A DNA stretch of 64,000 bases from Paenibacillus oryzae. GTDB lineage: Bacteria > Bacillota > Bacilli > Paenibacillales > Paenibacillaceae. Within the stretch, counting starts at the first letter, position 1, and each line of letters opens with the position of its first letter. The position numbers and the translations under genes were made by a program. Below, piece by piece: positions 34,560 through 43,939 of this stretch. Where the stretch lies: the NCBI RefSeq assembly GCF_001675045.1, contig NZ_LYPA01000048.1, positions 1 to 64,000 on the forward strand, written 5' to 3'. The notes under the pieces are model-generated. The model searched no databases. It saw only the letters and a program-made list of their open reading frames with translations, and was not told where the DNA came from.

Positions 34560-36296
34560 ATGAAGCTATCAGGAAAAAAGATGTACATCGTTGTATTCAT
34601 GCTAATTGGAGCACTTCTGGCATCCGGTTGGAGTTCAGCCGCCCCTCAGGGAAACAATGGCATCACCGTTCAAACAGCCAGCAGCATGCAAGCCTATGTT
34701 GAAGATATGCAGCCTGGCTGGAATTTGGGCAACAGCTTTGATTCTGTCGGTCTCGGGGGCACATCCAATCCATCCGCCGAAAACGAAACGGCGTGGGGCA
34801 ACCCTATTGTCACCAAGCAGCAAATTGAACAAATTGCAAACCAAGGGTTTAAAAGCATTCGCATTCCAGTCACCTGGGAGCACAAGCTTGGCGCGGGGCC
34901 AAGCTACACCATTACACCTGCTTATCTGAACCGGATTCAGGAGGTTGTTGATTGGGCGCTCGACGAGGATTTATATGTCATGCTCAATATTCACCATGAC
35001 TCCTGGAGATGGGTTAACAACATGGGTTATCAGAGAACACAGGTGCTTGAGCGGTTTAACGCCATATGGGAGCAGCTCGCCGACCGCTTCAAAAACCACT
35101 CCAGCAAGCTTATGTTCGAAAGTGTGAACGAGCCGCAATTCAGCAGTCCCGGTATAGCCGGCGAACAGGAAATGCTAAATACGCTCAACGAATCCTTCTA
35201 CGATATTGTTCGTACATCCGGCGGAAACAATGCTACTCGCCCGCTTGTGCTGCCCACCATGCATACCTCCTCCGAGCAGCATCATCTTGATGCTTTATAC
35301 ACTTCCATCATCGGACTTAACGATCCCAACCTGATTGCAACAATCCATTATTACGGATTTTGGCCGTTCAGCGTCAATATTGCCGGGTTTACTAAATTTG
35401 ACGCGACAACCCGTAATGATATCGTCTCTTCCTTCGACCGCATCTACAACACCTTTACCGCGCGTGGCATTCCCGTTGTTATCGGAGAATTTGGACTGCT
35501 GGGCTTTGACCAGCATACCGGCACCATTCAGCAAGGCGAAAAGCTCAAGTTTTTTGAATATATGATACATTACGCCCAGCTCAAGGGGCTGACCCATATG
35601 CTTTGGGACAACGGGCAGCATTTTAACCGGACGACTTATCAGTGGAAGGATCAGCAGCTGTTCGACATGATGGAAGCCAGCTGGAGCGGACGTTCGGCAA
35701 CAGCCGCCACCGATCAGGTTTTTGTCAAGCAGGGACAGCCTGTCACGGACAAGTCTATCGCGCTGGAGCTTAACGAGCCTGGCAATGCACTTCTGAATCT
35801 CTCTATCGGAGGCGTCAATCTGACTGCCGGCACCGATTACACCTTCAGCTCCGGCACGCTGACGCTTAAAGCCGGGCTATTGAGCAGCTTGACCTCCTCA
35901 GCCGCGCTTGGCAGCAAAACAGCCATCAAAGCCAGCTTCAGCAAAGGGGCAGACTGGACCTTCAACGTGATGCTGTACAACACGCCCACCTTGTCTGCTG
36001 CTTGGGGCAGCACGGGCAGCTTTGCCATTCCGGCATCCTTTAATGGAGACCAGCTGGCTACCATGGAGGCCAACTACTCCTACGGTGGCAATGCCGGCCC
36101 GCAAAATTGGACATCCTTCAAGGAATTTGCAAGAACATTCGAGCCGGTTTACGCCAGCAATCAAATCTTGCTGAAGCAGGAATTTTTTAATGAGGTGCAT
36201 GACGGCACCGTCATTCTGAAATTCCATTTCTGGAGCGGAGAAGTGCTGCAATATACGCTGAACAAAAGCGGAAGCAGCGTAAGCGGCACCCCATAA
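34560..36296 (+). CDS. Secreted endoglucanase GH5_4-CBM_X-CBM46
   Basis: Secreted beta-1,4-glucanase or xyloglucanase of 578 residues. A Sec signal peptide covers about residues 1-30 (ending near WSSAA). The GH5 barrel (about 40-370) holds the acid/base E191 (in SVNEPQF) and nucleophile E310 (in VIGEFGLLG). An Ig-like CBM_X2 module follows at about 382-470, and a C-terminal CBM46 at about 475-575. This three-part layout matches characterised Bacillus Cel5B enzymes. The start is set at 34560 by AAGGAGG seven bases upstream; the in-frame ATG at 34494 would spoil the signal peptide. Single gene with its own terminator. Confidence 0.92.
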   Translation: MKLSGKKMYIVVFMLIGALLASGWSSAAPQGNNGITVQTASSMQAYVEDMQPGWNLGNSFDSVGLGGTSNPSAENETAWGNPIVTKQQIEQIANQGFKSIRIPVTWEHKLGAGPSYTITPAYLNRIQEVVDWALDEDLYVMLNIHHDSWRWVNNMGYQRTQVLERFNAIWEQLADRFKNHSSKLMFESVNEPQFSSPGIAGEQEMLNTLNESFYDIVRTSGGNNATRPLVLPTMHTSSEQHHLDALYTSIIGLNDPNLIATIHYYGFWPFSVNIAGFTKFDATTRNDIVSSFDRIYNTFTARGIPVVIGEFGLLGFDQHTGTIQQGEKLKFFEYMIHYAQLKGLTHMLWDNGQHFNRTTYQWKDQQLFDMMEASWSGRSATAATDQVFVKQGQPVTDKSIALELNEPGNALLNLSIGGVNLTAGTDYTFSSGTLTLKAGLLSSLTSSAALGSKTAIKASFSKGADWTFNVMLYNTPTLSAAWGSTGSFAIPASFNGDQLATMEANYSYGGNAGPQNWTSFKEFARTFEPVYASNQILLKQEFFNEVHDGTVILKFHFWSGEVLQYTLNKSGSSVSGTP

Positions 36297-36392
36297 ACTT
36301 CTTGAGAATATTGGGGATGTTGTTACACCATTTCTGTTAACTATAATGAAGGCGCTGTCACTGTATGTGTGTTAATGTAGTGCTGTACGCGA

Positions 36393-36443
36393 AAAACCCT
36401 TCAAGCCCTGAGGGAACAGGAGCTTGAAGGGTTTTATTTTTTT
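36393..36443. terminator. Bidirectional terminator between endoglucanase and uppP genes
   Basis: AAACCCTTCAAGC pairs with GCTTGAAGGGTTT, with A-rich sequence on the left and a T-run on the right, so it serves both convergent genes. Confidence 0.8.
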
Positions 36444-36480
36444 ACTAAATGCAAAAAAGCGACAGCCAGGCGAAGACCTC

Positions 36481-37293
36481 TTACAGCAATACCAGCAGCA
36501 AAATTCCTGCGGCAAAGCAATAATAAGCGAAATAGCCCAAATTGCCCTTGGCCATAATATTCATCAGCCATTTCATGGACAAGTAGGTCAATATTAGCGT
36601 AGCGATAAACGCAATAGCATAAGGCAGCCAAAGCGTGGACATTTCGGGATCGGACGCAATATCGGAAGCGCCTACCAGCAGCCCGCCAAGGCTGATCGGA
36701 ATGTACAGCATAAAGGAAAAGCGCAATGCGGTCTCCTGCTTCATCCCTACCGCTATCGAAGCAATAACGGTTGCACCGGAACGGCTAATGCCCGGAATCA
36801 GCGCCACTGCCTGAGCCAAGCCAACAAGTATGGCGTCCTTGAGCTTCAGATCCCCTTCCCTCTTTACCCCTCTAAGGTTACGAATCAGCCATAGCGCCGC
36901 GCCAGTAATCAGAAGCGTAAGCCCCACCATTTTGGCCGATGAAAAAACAGACTCGATCTGATCCTTGAACAAAACGCCGAGTATGCCTGCCGGAATCGTG
37001 CCAACAACGATATAAACGATAAACATAAAGTCCGACTTGTATTCCCTTTTGCGCGTTGTCATAAATTTGCAGCCGTTTACCGCAAGCTTCAGCAGCATCT
37101 CTCTGTAAATAAACAAAATCGCAATCAAGGAGGCGGTATTCAAAAACACTTCAAACGCCAGCCCTCTGTGTTCCATCCCCATCAATTGCTGCGCAATAAT
37201 CAAATGACCGCTTGATGACACGGGGATTGGCTCTGTAACGCCTTGAATGATGCCCAATAGCAAATACTTCAAAATCAAAATAAACTGTTCCAT
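36481..37293 (-). CDS. uppP: Undecaprenyl-diphosphatase (bacitracin resistance, BacA type)
   Basis: Membrane enzyme of 270 residues with eight predicted helices that removes a phosphate from undecaprenyl pyrophosphate, recycling the lipid carrier of cell-wall synthesis. The two catalytic motifs are visible: [15 protein letters not shown] (residues 19-33, with the Glu and the Ser cluster) and [12 protein letters not shown] near residue 165. Overproduction gives bacitracin tolerance. About 117 bp upstream lies a TNACA-N4-TGTAA motif of the BceR class, suggesting induction by cell-wall antibiotics. Convergent with the endoglucanase gene. Confidence 0.93.
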   Translation of the reverse strand: MEQFILILKYLLLGIIQGVTEPIPVSSSGHLIIAQQLMGMEHRGLAFEVFLNTASLIAILFIYREMLLKLAVNGCKFMTTRKREYKSDFMFIVYIVVGTIPAGILGVLFKDQIESVFSSAKMVGLTLLITGAALWLIRNLRGVKREGDLKLKDAILVGLAQAVALIPGISRSGATVIASIAVGMKQETALRFSFMLYIPISLGGLLVGASDIASDPEMSTLWLPYAIAFIATLILTYLSMKWLMNIMAKGNLGYFAYYCFAAGILLLVLL

Positions 37294-37409
37294 TTTTCCA
37301 CTCCCGTATGTATGAAGTTGCAGTCGATTCTTATTCTATCGTTATGCTTTTACATAAGTCAGTATAAAAAGGCGGAAATATCATCGCTATCGATTTCCCT
37401 TTCGGCAAG

Positions 37410-37425
37410 CTTACAAATTTGTAAG
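37410..37425. promoter_or_regulatory. BceR-type operator candidate upstream of uppP
   Basis: CTTACAAATTTGTAAG is a perfect palindrome and matches TNACA-N4-TGTAA, the motif reported for BceR-like response regulators. On the minus strand a TATACT -10 candidate lies 45-50 bp downstream (37361-37366) with no good -35, as expected for an activated promoter. The rest of the 372-bp gap up to 37665 shows nothing else that I can support. Confidence 0.5.
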
Positions 37426-37665
37426 ATTAAATCAGCCCCGGAATGCTGTTGCCTTATCTAACATATATAAGTTGAACAATCGAAAACAGGACGACATGCC
37501 AGCGTGTGCAATTGGCGATCGGAAGAACTTTTCACACGGCGGCCCCATTCGCTGTTATTTTTTTGTTCGCCTCATCTAGTATAGCGATTTTGTGGAGAAT
37601 GAGCAAAGCGGGTCGACATCTGATAGAATAAATAAATGGAGTTTATGAAATCGGAGGTTGCTCAT

Positions 37666-38529
37666 TTGGATTATATTATTTTGGACATTGAATTTAACGG
37701 CCGCAAGTTTGCCAGCGAGCTGCCGATGGAGGTCATCGAAATTGGCGCGGTCCGATTAAACAAGGATTTGGAGCCCGTGGATGAATTTACAGAGTTCGTC
37801 AAACCGGTTTATTTTGCAAAACTAAACAGCTTTATTCAAAAAAAAACCGGCATCCCTCAGGAGTCGATTGATACTGCCCATCGTTTCCCAAAGGTCATTG
37901 GCCGTTTTCTGGAATGGCTCGGACGGAGCGAGCAGCTGATGCTTGTAGCTTGGGGCGGAGAGGACTTGAAGCGGATTGTGCTGGATACGAGAATGCACAA
38001 GCTGGATGACAGCTTTTGGCTGGGCAACGATTATTACGATTTGCTAAAAGGTTTTTTGCGCTGCAAGGGGCTGACCAACGACGTCAGCGTTGAAGCCGCT
38101 TTAACCGATCTTGGACTCAGCAGCGACGGTTCTGCGCACCGCGCGCTGGACGATGCCCGGATGACAGCGGATATTTTCCGCGCTGTGTATCATCAGCTCG
38201 ACTTCTCGTTCGTAACGCGATATAAGGACACCTATTCCAATTCCAAGGAAAGACGGCTCATCAAAAACAATATCCGTTTTTTCCGTTCGCAGAAGGTTCC
38301 GCAAACCTGGGAATCATTCCTCGAGCATGTCCTGAAGGACAAAATCAAAGGACTCGACAATCCTAAAAAAAGGGATGAATTGCAGGCTTGCTTTGAGGCT
38401 GAGATGGTTAAAAAGCCGGTTCCCAAGGAGAAGCGCGCCCCCCGGACAAGCGAAACGCAGCCTGAAACGGCTGATCAAGCCTCGCTCCATTCGGAAACAG
38501 ATCTTAAAAAACCTGAAAGCCAGCCCTGA
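37666..38529 (+). CDS. DEDDh-family 3'-5' exonuclease (KapD-like)
   Basis: Cytoplasmic exonuclease of 287 residues. The DEDDh acids are in YIILDIEFNG near the N terminus (D and E), in the middle region near KLDDSFW, and in SAHRALDDARMTADI (His and Asp near residue 165). It resembles KapD and the epsilon proofreading domain. The last 50 residues are Lys/Glu/Pro-rich and look disordered. The start is taken as TTG at 37666, with GGAGG eight bases upstream; ATG at 37636 is in frame but has no ribosome binding site. In Bacillus KapD inhibits the KinA sporulation pathway; that role is only a possibility here. Confidence 0.85.
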   Translation: MDYIILDIEFNGRKFASELPMEVIEIGAVRLNKDLEPVDEFTEFVKPVYFAKLNSFIQKKTGIPQESIDTAHRFPKVIGRFLEWLGRSEQLMLVAWGGEDLKRIVLDTRMHKLDDSFWLGNDYYDLLKGFLRCKGLTNDVSVEAALTDLGLSSDGSAHRALDDARMTADIFRAVYHQLDFSFVTRYKDTYSNSKERRLIKNNIRFFRSQKVPQTWESFLEHVLKDKIKGLDNPKKRDELQACFEAEMVKKPVPKEKRAPRTSETQPETADQASLHSETDLKKPESQP

Positions 38530-38644
38530 TTTCTCCCAAACATGCAGGCATAAGTCAGGCCAAGGCTATTTTGGCCTGGGGCGTGTATGAAGCTGCCAGT
38601 GGAGCAGAAGATGAACACGCCCAAAAAGCCCGCATGAAAATTTT

Positions 38645-39607
38645 TCAAAGCTGCTCCAGCTGCTGCAGCCGGCTTTCCAAAATACGCCTGTTTCCACCCT
38701 TCGCCTCCATCAGCCGCTTCTCCAGAAAATGAATATATTTAAACCGAAGCTCCTGCCTTTTGGCATCGGCCCACTGGTAATACTCCATCTCCAGCAAATC
38801 TCCCCTGTACAGAGCCAGCATTTCCTCGATCTGTTGTTCTCCGGCGTGATCGCCCGCTCTATCCAGCAGTTCCTCAAGCCGTTCAAAATCGCTGCTGATC
38901 CAATCCGTGTTCATCCAGTAGCGTTCATCCCCAAATTCCACTTTGCCAAAAAAACCTTCCGACTTCAGTATATTCCGCAAGCTATACAAGGTCGTATGAA
39001 ACAAAGCCTGCGCCTTTTCGCTGTCGATATTGGGCCATAGCTCGTCCATCAGATGATAACGATGAACCGGCTTTCCATTATGCAGCCACAAATACGCAAA
39101 CAGCTCCTTTGTTTTTTTGGTTCGCCAGGTCATCAGCTTTCCGTTTTTGTCGTACAGCTCCAGACTGCCCAGCACCTTTAACTGGAGCTTCCCCTTCACC
39201 TCCGGCGTTTTTTGAAAAATAGTGCCCTCCAGCTCGCTATGTCTTAATTTCAGGCGGGCATAACGCTGCAGCGTTTCCAGCAGCCTTTCCTTGGAAACCG
39301 GCTTTAGCAAGTAGTCAATCGCGCGGGCGTCGAAGGCCTGCACCGCATATTGATGATAGGCGGTTACGAATACAATTTCGGCATCCGGACAAAGGGCGGA
39401 TAATTGTTTGCCCGCATCAAGCCCGTTCATACCCGGCATTTCAATATCCAGAAAAATAATATCCGGCTGCAATTTCCCCGCAGACGCCAGAGCCTCCGAT
39501 GCAAGCTGGCATTTGCTTATGACTTGAACGCCGCCAATCTCATTCAACAAAATCTCCATAACATCCAGTGCAATTTTTTCATCGTCGATCAGCATGACTT
39601 TCAGCAT
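38645..39607 (-). CDS. Response regulator with BTAD/SARP-type output domain
   Basis: Protein of 320 residues. The receiver domain (1-120) has phosphoacceptor Asp in IIFLDIEMPGMNGLD near residue 54. A winged-helix DNA-binding part (about 145-225, LQLKVLGSLELYDKNGK) follows, then a bacterial transcriptional activation domain (about 230-315). This architecture is shared with SARP-like regulators and is uncommon among classical two-component partners. The ATG is seven bases after GGAGG, and the gene begins 29 bp inside the end of the upstream kinase gene, so it is the coupled partner of that double kinase. Confidence 0.88.
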   Translation of the reverse strand: MLKVMLIDDEKIALDVMEILLNEIGGVQVISKCQLASEALASAGKLQPDIIFLDIEMPGMNGLDAGKQLSALCPDAEIVFVTAYHQYAVQAFDARAIDYLLKPVSKERLLETLQRYARLKLRHSELEGTIFQKTPEVKGKLQLKVLGSLELYDKNGKLMTWRTKKTKELFAYLWLHNGKPVHRYHLMDELWPNIDSEKAQALFHTTLYSLRNILKSEGFFGKVEFGDERYWMNTDWISSDFERLEELLDRAGDHAGEQQIEEMLALYRGDLLEMEYYQWADAKRQELRFKYIHFLEKRLMEAKGGNRRILESRLQQLEQL

Positions 39608-42600
39608 CGCTTACCTCCGGTACTAGAAGCATAACACGGGTGCCTTTCCCTTGTACGCTGTTGATTTCAAGCTTCAAGTTGTACAGCATTTGCAAACGCC
39701 GGTTTACATTGCGAAAACCGATACCCGAAGCCCGGTCCTGCTCCAGCGTTTCCATTTGCTGCATGCTCATCCCTACTCCATCGTCCTCCACAACAATTTG
39801 AACAGCTCCATTACGGCGGCGCGCGGTAATTCTCAACGTTCCGCCTTCCGGCTTTGGCCCGATGCCGTGCCGCACGGCATTTTCCACAATAGGCTGAAGC
39901 GTCAGCGGAGGGATTAAACATTCAATATTGTCGTCCAGATCATAGACAATTCGCAGCCTGTCACCAAAACGCAAGCTTTCAATCGCCACATAAGCCTGAA
40001 CCAGCTCCAGCTCGCGTTCGAAGGCTATTCGCTCGCTATGGAACACAAAGGTGAATTTAGAGCGAAGATAGGTCGTTAAATGATAAATGGTTTCCCTAAG
40101 CTTTATTGTATCGGTATAACTCAATCCTACAAGACTATTCAGGCTGTTGTACAGAAAATGAGGCGTAATCTGGGCCTGCAGAAAATCCATTTCCTTTCGG
40201 ACGGCCTGCTCGGAGGAATCCTTCATCTTGATTAGCGACTGCATTCTGGCCTTTAATTCCGCCAGCTCAAACGGCTTCTGCAAAATATCGTTGGCGCCTG
40301 CCTCGAATGTCGCCACCATATCGCCGGTTCTGCCAGAAGCGGTGAGCATCAGCACGGGCAACTCCGCCATCCCCTGCGTCAGCCGGATCCGGCGGCATAC
40401 CTCCACCCCGGAAATGCCCGTCAGCATCAAGTCCAGCAAAACCAGATCCGGCATACGGCCGCTCTGCAGCACATCCAGCGCTTCCTCGCCGGAACCTACC
40501 GCGTCATAAGAATAACCCATTGCGGACACAACGTCGATCAGCACCTTCATGTTAGAAAGCTCATCATCCACAATCAAAATATGGAATAGACCGCCCGGAG
40601 CGGATTGCAGCTTGCCGGAAATCCGATCCCTGTGCTCAGCCAGCGAGTCGTCTCCCTCCACCTCCGCCTTGGTTGCCGCCACCTCCGCTTTTGCATCCAG
40701 CGGAAGCGTAAACGTAAACCTTGAGCCGCGGCCTACCTCGGAGTCTACCTCCAGTTGCCCCCCCTGCATTTCGATCAGCTGCTTGGAAATGCTCAGGCCT
40801 AGTCCAAGGCCCTCCGGAACCTCATCCTGCCCGGCTTCTCCGTATTGCCGTCCAAAGGGCTGAAGGATGTGCTCAAGCTCCTCCGCTGGGATGCCCGGAC
40901 CTGTATCCGTAACAGAGATTGCCAGCTTTCCGTCTCGGCATTCCGCAGTTATGCTGACCGTGCCTTGCTTGGTAAATTTCAGGCCGTTTTCGATCAGATT
41001 ATGCAAAATTTGCTTCAGCCGGTTTTCGTCGGCATAAACAAGCGGCAGCTCCGAAGGCAGCTCGTTAATGAGCCGTACCTCTCGGTTAATCGGCACAATT
41101 GACAAGGTCTCCATCACAAAATGAAGCGATGTCCCCACGTTAACGGAGGAGGGATGAATAACGAACTGTCCGTGTCTGATCCGGTTCATGTCCAGTATAT
41201 CATTGACAAGGCCGGACAATCTTCGTCCCATCAGATGGAGAAGACGAATATTTTCGCGATGCTTCTCCTGCAGGGGTTGCTCCGCATTATCCAGCAAGGA
41301 TTGAGATAAATTAACAATGCCGTGTAACGGCGTTCGCAGCTCATGCGACGTTTTGGCCAAAAACTCATCCTTCTGGCGGTCATATTGCAGCAGCTTTTCA
41401 GAAAGCTGTTCACTACGCAAAAAATTGTCCTGCAGCCTGTCGGAAATCAGCATCGCCTGCGACAAAAGAAGCAACAATGGCGTTACAATCATAAAATAGG
41501 GGTTATCCAGCGCAAACAGATACCTTGATTGTCCGAATATAAACCATACCATCAGGAAAAAAAAGCCCAGCAGCAAATGCTGGCTGCCACGAATGTCTTT
41601 TTGGCGTCCGCGAAAAATCGCTCTTAAAATAACAATTAAAATAAAAAGCTGCATCACAAGGGCAATCGGCGATAGCGAGGGCAAATAAGCATTAGGCAAA
41701 AAAAGCAGCACTGCCAAAAACGCCAACACGCTAACCCGCAGCCTTTTGAACAAGACGGCTTTGGCTTCATCCATATAGGTATGGACATAAGCGGCAAAGA
41801 AATAAAAGCAAAGAAAAGGCAGCAGAAATAACAGCCGCTGCAAATAAGGAAACGGCAATTGCGGAAAAATGGTTAACGCCACAATTTCATTGTCAATACT
41901 GACAAACAAACCCGTTGACAGGCAAAACAGGCAAAAATACATAAAGTACCGTTCCTTGCCCCACTGCCTGAACATGCCAGCATAATAAAGGCCAAACGTA
42001 ATCAGCATCGCTAATATAGCCACGTCAGCCAGTCTTGCGCTGTCAATGCGCTTGCCCAGGTCCGCAGCCAGGCCGAATTCCGGAGCCTGAACAATCCCTC
42101 CGCCCAGCAGATTATAATTTGCCGTATGCACGATAATTTCCGCAATTCCTTTATCCAGCTGAAAGGTTTGGTAATACGGTTTATTGCTTGGCAAAAATTC
42201 CTCGGCGGAAAGCGCCGGCTTCCCGCTCCCGCCCAAATCAACCCCATTTACAAAAAAACGGCTGGCTATCCGTACCTTCTTGGCACGAAGTCCGTATATG
42301 CCGCTCTCGGGAACATTGATCAGAAGGCGAAAGGTGGCCGCACCTTCCTTTTTCGGATTTGCGGATATGATGCTTTCTTTCACATCAGTGGGCACGCTTT
42401 TAAGCGTTCGTCCCTCAACCGGATTGCCGCCCCGTGCTCTAAAGTCTGCGGGAGTCAGCAATTCGTTGTCATAATGCTCCCACTCCCCGCGCAAAAGCAA
42501 ATAACCGTTTGTTTTGAAATCCCACTCCCCTGCATCAAACAAACCGTTCAGAGCCTTTACTCCATTGCTTGAAGGGGTAAGCCATTGGTAGACGCTAATA

Positions 42601-42668
42601 ACCGTGATGAGTGCAAACATCCCGATCATAAGCAGCAGAGTAATCTCTTTTTTTGCTCTCATTATCAT
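39579..42668 (-). CDS. Hybrid sensor with two kinase modules (7TMR-DISM, HisKA, REC, LytS-type)
   Basis: Membrane sensor of 1029 residues. After an N-terminal helix (about 11-28), an extracytoplasmic 7TMR-DISM carbohydrate-like domain runs to about 205, then seven helices (about 210-410). The cytoplasmic part contains in order a HisKA domain (KTSHELRTPLHGIVN, near 440), an HATPase (ILHNLIENGLKFTK), a receiver (LLDLMLTGISGVEV, near 745), a LytS-type His_kinase (QITPHFLYNSLNSLVG, near 830) and a second HATPase (QPIVENAVRHGIG). Two complete kinase modules joined by a receiver suggest internal phosphorelay. Start codon ATG at 42668 after GGAG. The 3' end overlaps the BTAD response regulator. Confidence 0.9.
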   Translation of the reverse strand: MIMRAKKEITLLLMIGMFALITVISVYQWLTPSSNGVKALNGLFDAGEWDFKTNGYLLLRGEWEHYDNELLTPADFRARGGNPVEGRTLKSVPTDVKESIISANPKKEGAATFRLLINVPESGIYGLRAKKVRIASRFFVNGVDLGGSGKPALSAEEFLPSNKPYYQTFQLDKGIAEIIVHTANYNLLGGGIVQAPEFGLAADLGKRIDSARLADVAILAMLITFGLYYAGMFRQWGKERYFMYFCLFCLSTGLFVSIDNEIVALTIFPQLPFPYLQRLLFLLPFLCFYFFAAYVHTYMDEAKAVLFKRLRVSVLAFLAVLLFLPNAYLPSLSPIALVMQLFILIVILRAIFRGRQKDIRGSQHLLLGFFFLMVWFIFGQSRYLFALDNPYFMIVTPLLLLLSQAMLISDRLQDNFLRSEQLSEKLLQYDRQKDEFLAKTSHELRTPLHGIVNLSQSLLDNAEQPLQEKHRENIRLLHLMGRRLSGLVNDILDMNRIRHGQFVIHPSSVNVGTSLHFVMETLSIVPINREVRLINELPSELPLVYADENRLKQILHNLIENGLKFTKQGTVSITAECRDGKLAISVTDTGPGIPAEELEHILQPFGRQYGEAGQDEVPEGLGLGLSISKQLIEMQGGQLEVDSEVGRGSRFTFTLPLDAKAEVAATKAEVEGDDSLAEHRDRISGKLQSAPGGLFHILIVDDELSNMKVLIDVVSAMGYSYDAVGSGEEALDVLQSGRMPDLVLLDLMLTGISGVEVCRRIRLTQGMAELPVLMLTASGRTGDMVATFEAGANDILQKPFELAELKARMQSLIKMKDSSEQAVRKEMDFLQAQITPHFLYNSLNSLVGLSYTDTIKLRETIYHLTTYLRSKFTFVFHSERIAFERELELVQAYVAIESLRFGDRLRIVYDLDDNIECLIPPLTLQPIVENAVRHGIGPKPEGGTLRITARRRNGAVQIVVEDDGVGMSMQQMETLEQDRASGIGFRNVNRRLQMLYNLKLEINSVQGKGTRVMLLVPEVSDAESHADRR

Positions 42669-42699
42669 TGATCTCCATTTTCTTTATATCCGCTAATCA

Positions 42700-42717
42700 T
42701 TCGACAAATTTGTCGAA
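42700..42717. promoter_or_regulatory. Back-to-back Spo0A boxes
   Basis: TTCGACAAATTTGTCGAA is an 18-bp perfect palindrome made of two inverted TGTCGAA sequences, each an exact 0A box (TGNCGAA). It lies 32 bp upstream of the double-kinase gene and in the promoter region of the divergent secreted protein. Confidence 0.55.
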
Positions 42718-42771
42718 CTTCCTGTATTTTATAAAATCTGTATTTATAAAAACAAGGAATATGATGTTATT

Positions 42772-42778
42772 TGTCGAA
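42772..42778 (+). promoter_or_regulatory. Third Spo0A-box candidate
   Basis: TGTCGAA in TTTGTCGAATG repeats the half-site at 42711-42717 in the same orientation, 61 bp away, about 112 bp upstream of the secreted-protein gene. Confidence 0.45.
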
Positions 42779-42889
42779 TGTATCTCTTACAAAATGGGGA
42801 TTCCATAATATTCAAGACCGGGCATGTCTTCAGAAACGCCCTGCTAAGAGTCCTGCATTATACCACATTCTTTTGGAGGGAATCGTTTC

Positions 42890-43732
42890 ATGCAAATCAA
42901 AAAATCGGTATTTATTTCTTCACTTCTGGCTTGCAGCCTTGTCTTTGGCTCTGTAGGCGTAGTTGCCTCAAACGGGATAGAGAAAATTTCCGCGTCCCTA
43001 AATCACAACATTAAATTTTTACTAAACGGAAAATCATGGAAACCGGCTGATGTAAACGGAAATGAGCTTTCCGCGCTTGTGTACAAGGGCTCCACCTATG
43101 TACCGCTTAGAGCAGTAGGCAACGCGCTGGGAGCAAATGTTGACTACGACTCCAAAACATTGGTTATATCCATTGATGGCTCCGATAGCGGTATTCCCTA
43201 TTTGGACAGTTCCTCTGGGGGGAGCACAAGCGGAAGCAGCAGCAGTTCCGGTTCCGCGACAGCACCAGTCTCCAAAGGCCTGATGAGCTATCCTGCTAAC
43301 TTTGACGCTGAAAAAATTGCAGACAGTGATCTGAGACAAGAAGCCGTTAAGCTGATCAAAATATATGGCGAATCGCTTGCAAGTAAAAGCACCAGCAAAT
43401 TTGATGCCTATATTAAAGAAAAGGCTGCTCCAAAAACAAAAGACGGCCTCTTTACCGGGCATCAGTTTTCCATTAATTCCTACTCAGAATTAATTAAAGA
43501 TACACTTAATGACAATGATGCAAAAACGATAACCGCATATTCCAACACGATGAAATCCGTAACTGCGGCTGACCTCGATATATTCGAGAACTACAAAGAT
43601 GAATATACCGCATCCTTTAGCTTCAGTTTTTATCCTGAGGATTGGAATGACGACAGCGGAGCATACATCTCCTTCTGCTTTGTTGTTCAAGATGACGGAA
43701 AATATGTATTAGATTACATCTTCATGGGCTAG
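42890..43732 (+). CDS. Secreted protein with copper-amine-oxidase-N-like domain
   Basis: Exported protein of 280 residues. The signal peptide covers about 1-26 (ending GVVASN). Residues about 40-98 match the copper amine oxidase N-terminal (stalk) domain, with the typical YVPLRAVGNALGANVDYD. A Gly/Ser-rich linker (about 105-127) leads to a C-terminal domain of about 150 residues that I do not recognise. TTGGAGGG precedes the ATG. The family is common on Paenibacillus surfaces; no enzymatic oxidase domain is present. Upstream Spo0A-like boxes hint at stationary-phase control. A terminator follows. Confidence 0.8.
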   Translation: MQIKKSVFISSLLACSLVFGSVGVVASNGIEKISASLNHNIKFLLNGKSWKPADVNGNELSALVYKGSTYVPLRAVGNALGANVDYDSKTLVISIDGSDSGIPYLDSSSGGSTSGSSSSSGSATAPVSKGLMSYPANFDAEKIADSDLRQEAVKLIKIYGESLASKSTSKFDAYIKEKAAPKTKDGLFTGHQFSINSYSELIKDTLNDNDAKTITAYSNTMKSVTAADLDIFENYKDEYTASFSFSFYPEDWNDDSGAYISFCFVVQDDGKYVLDYIFMG

Positions 43733-43811
43733 AATGAACAAATCAACAATGATGACACAGCAAGCTTGAACAGAACAAATAAAACTCTTCATGCCATCTC
43801 AACATTTAATA

Positions 43812-43857
43812 AGCCGAAATCACTGCACCGATATGCAGGAATTTCGGCTATTTTTGT
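43812..43857 (+). terminator. Intrinsic terminator
   Basis: AGCCGAAAT pairs with ATTTCGGCT and an inner TGCA/TGCA pair lies in the loop; ATTTTTG follows. It closes the secreted-protein gene and faces the GH53 gene. Confidence 0.8.
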
Positions 43858-43939
43858 TATCAGTCGGCATTATTGATGCCAGCTTAAGTTATTCTAGCTT
43901 TGCTTGAAGCGCGGATACGCATTTGTTAAAGCACCTAAG

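Noticed and set aside
38570-38635. GGGCGTGT / ACACGCCC inverted repeat as terminator after the exonuclease gene
   Set aside because: Large loop and an A-run instead of a T-run on the plus strand; on the other strand the T-run is on the wrong side.
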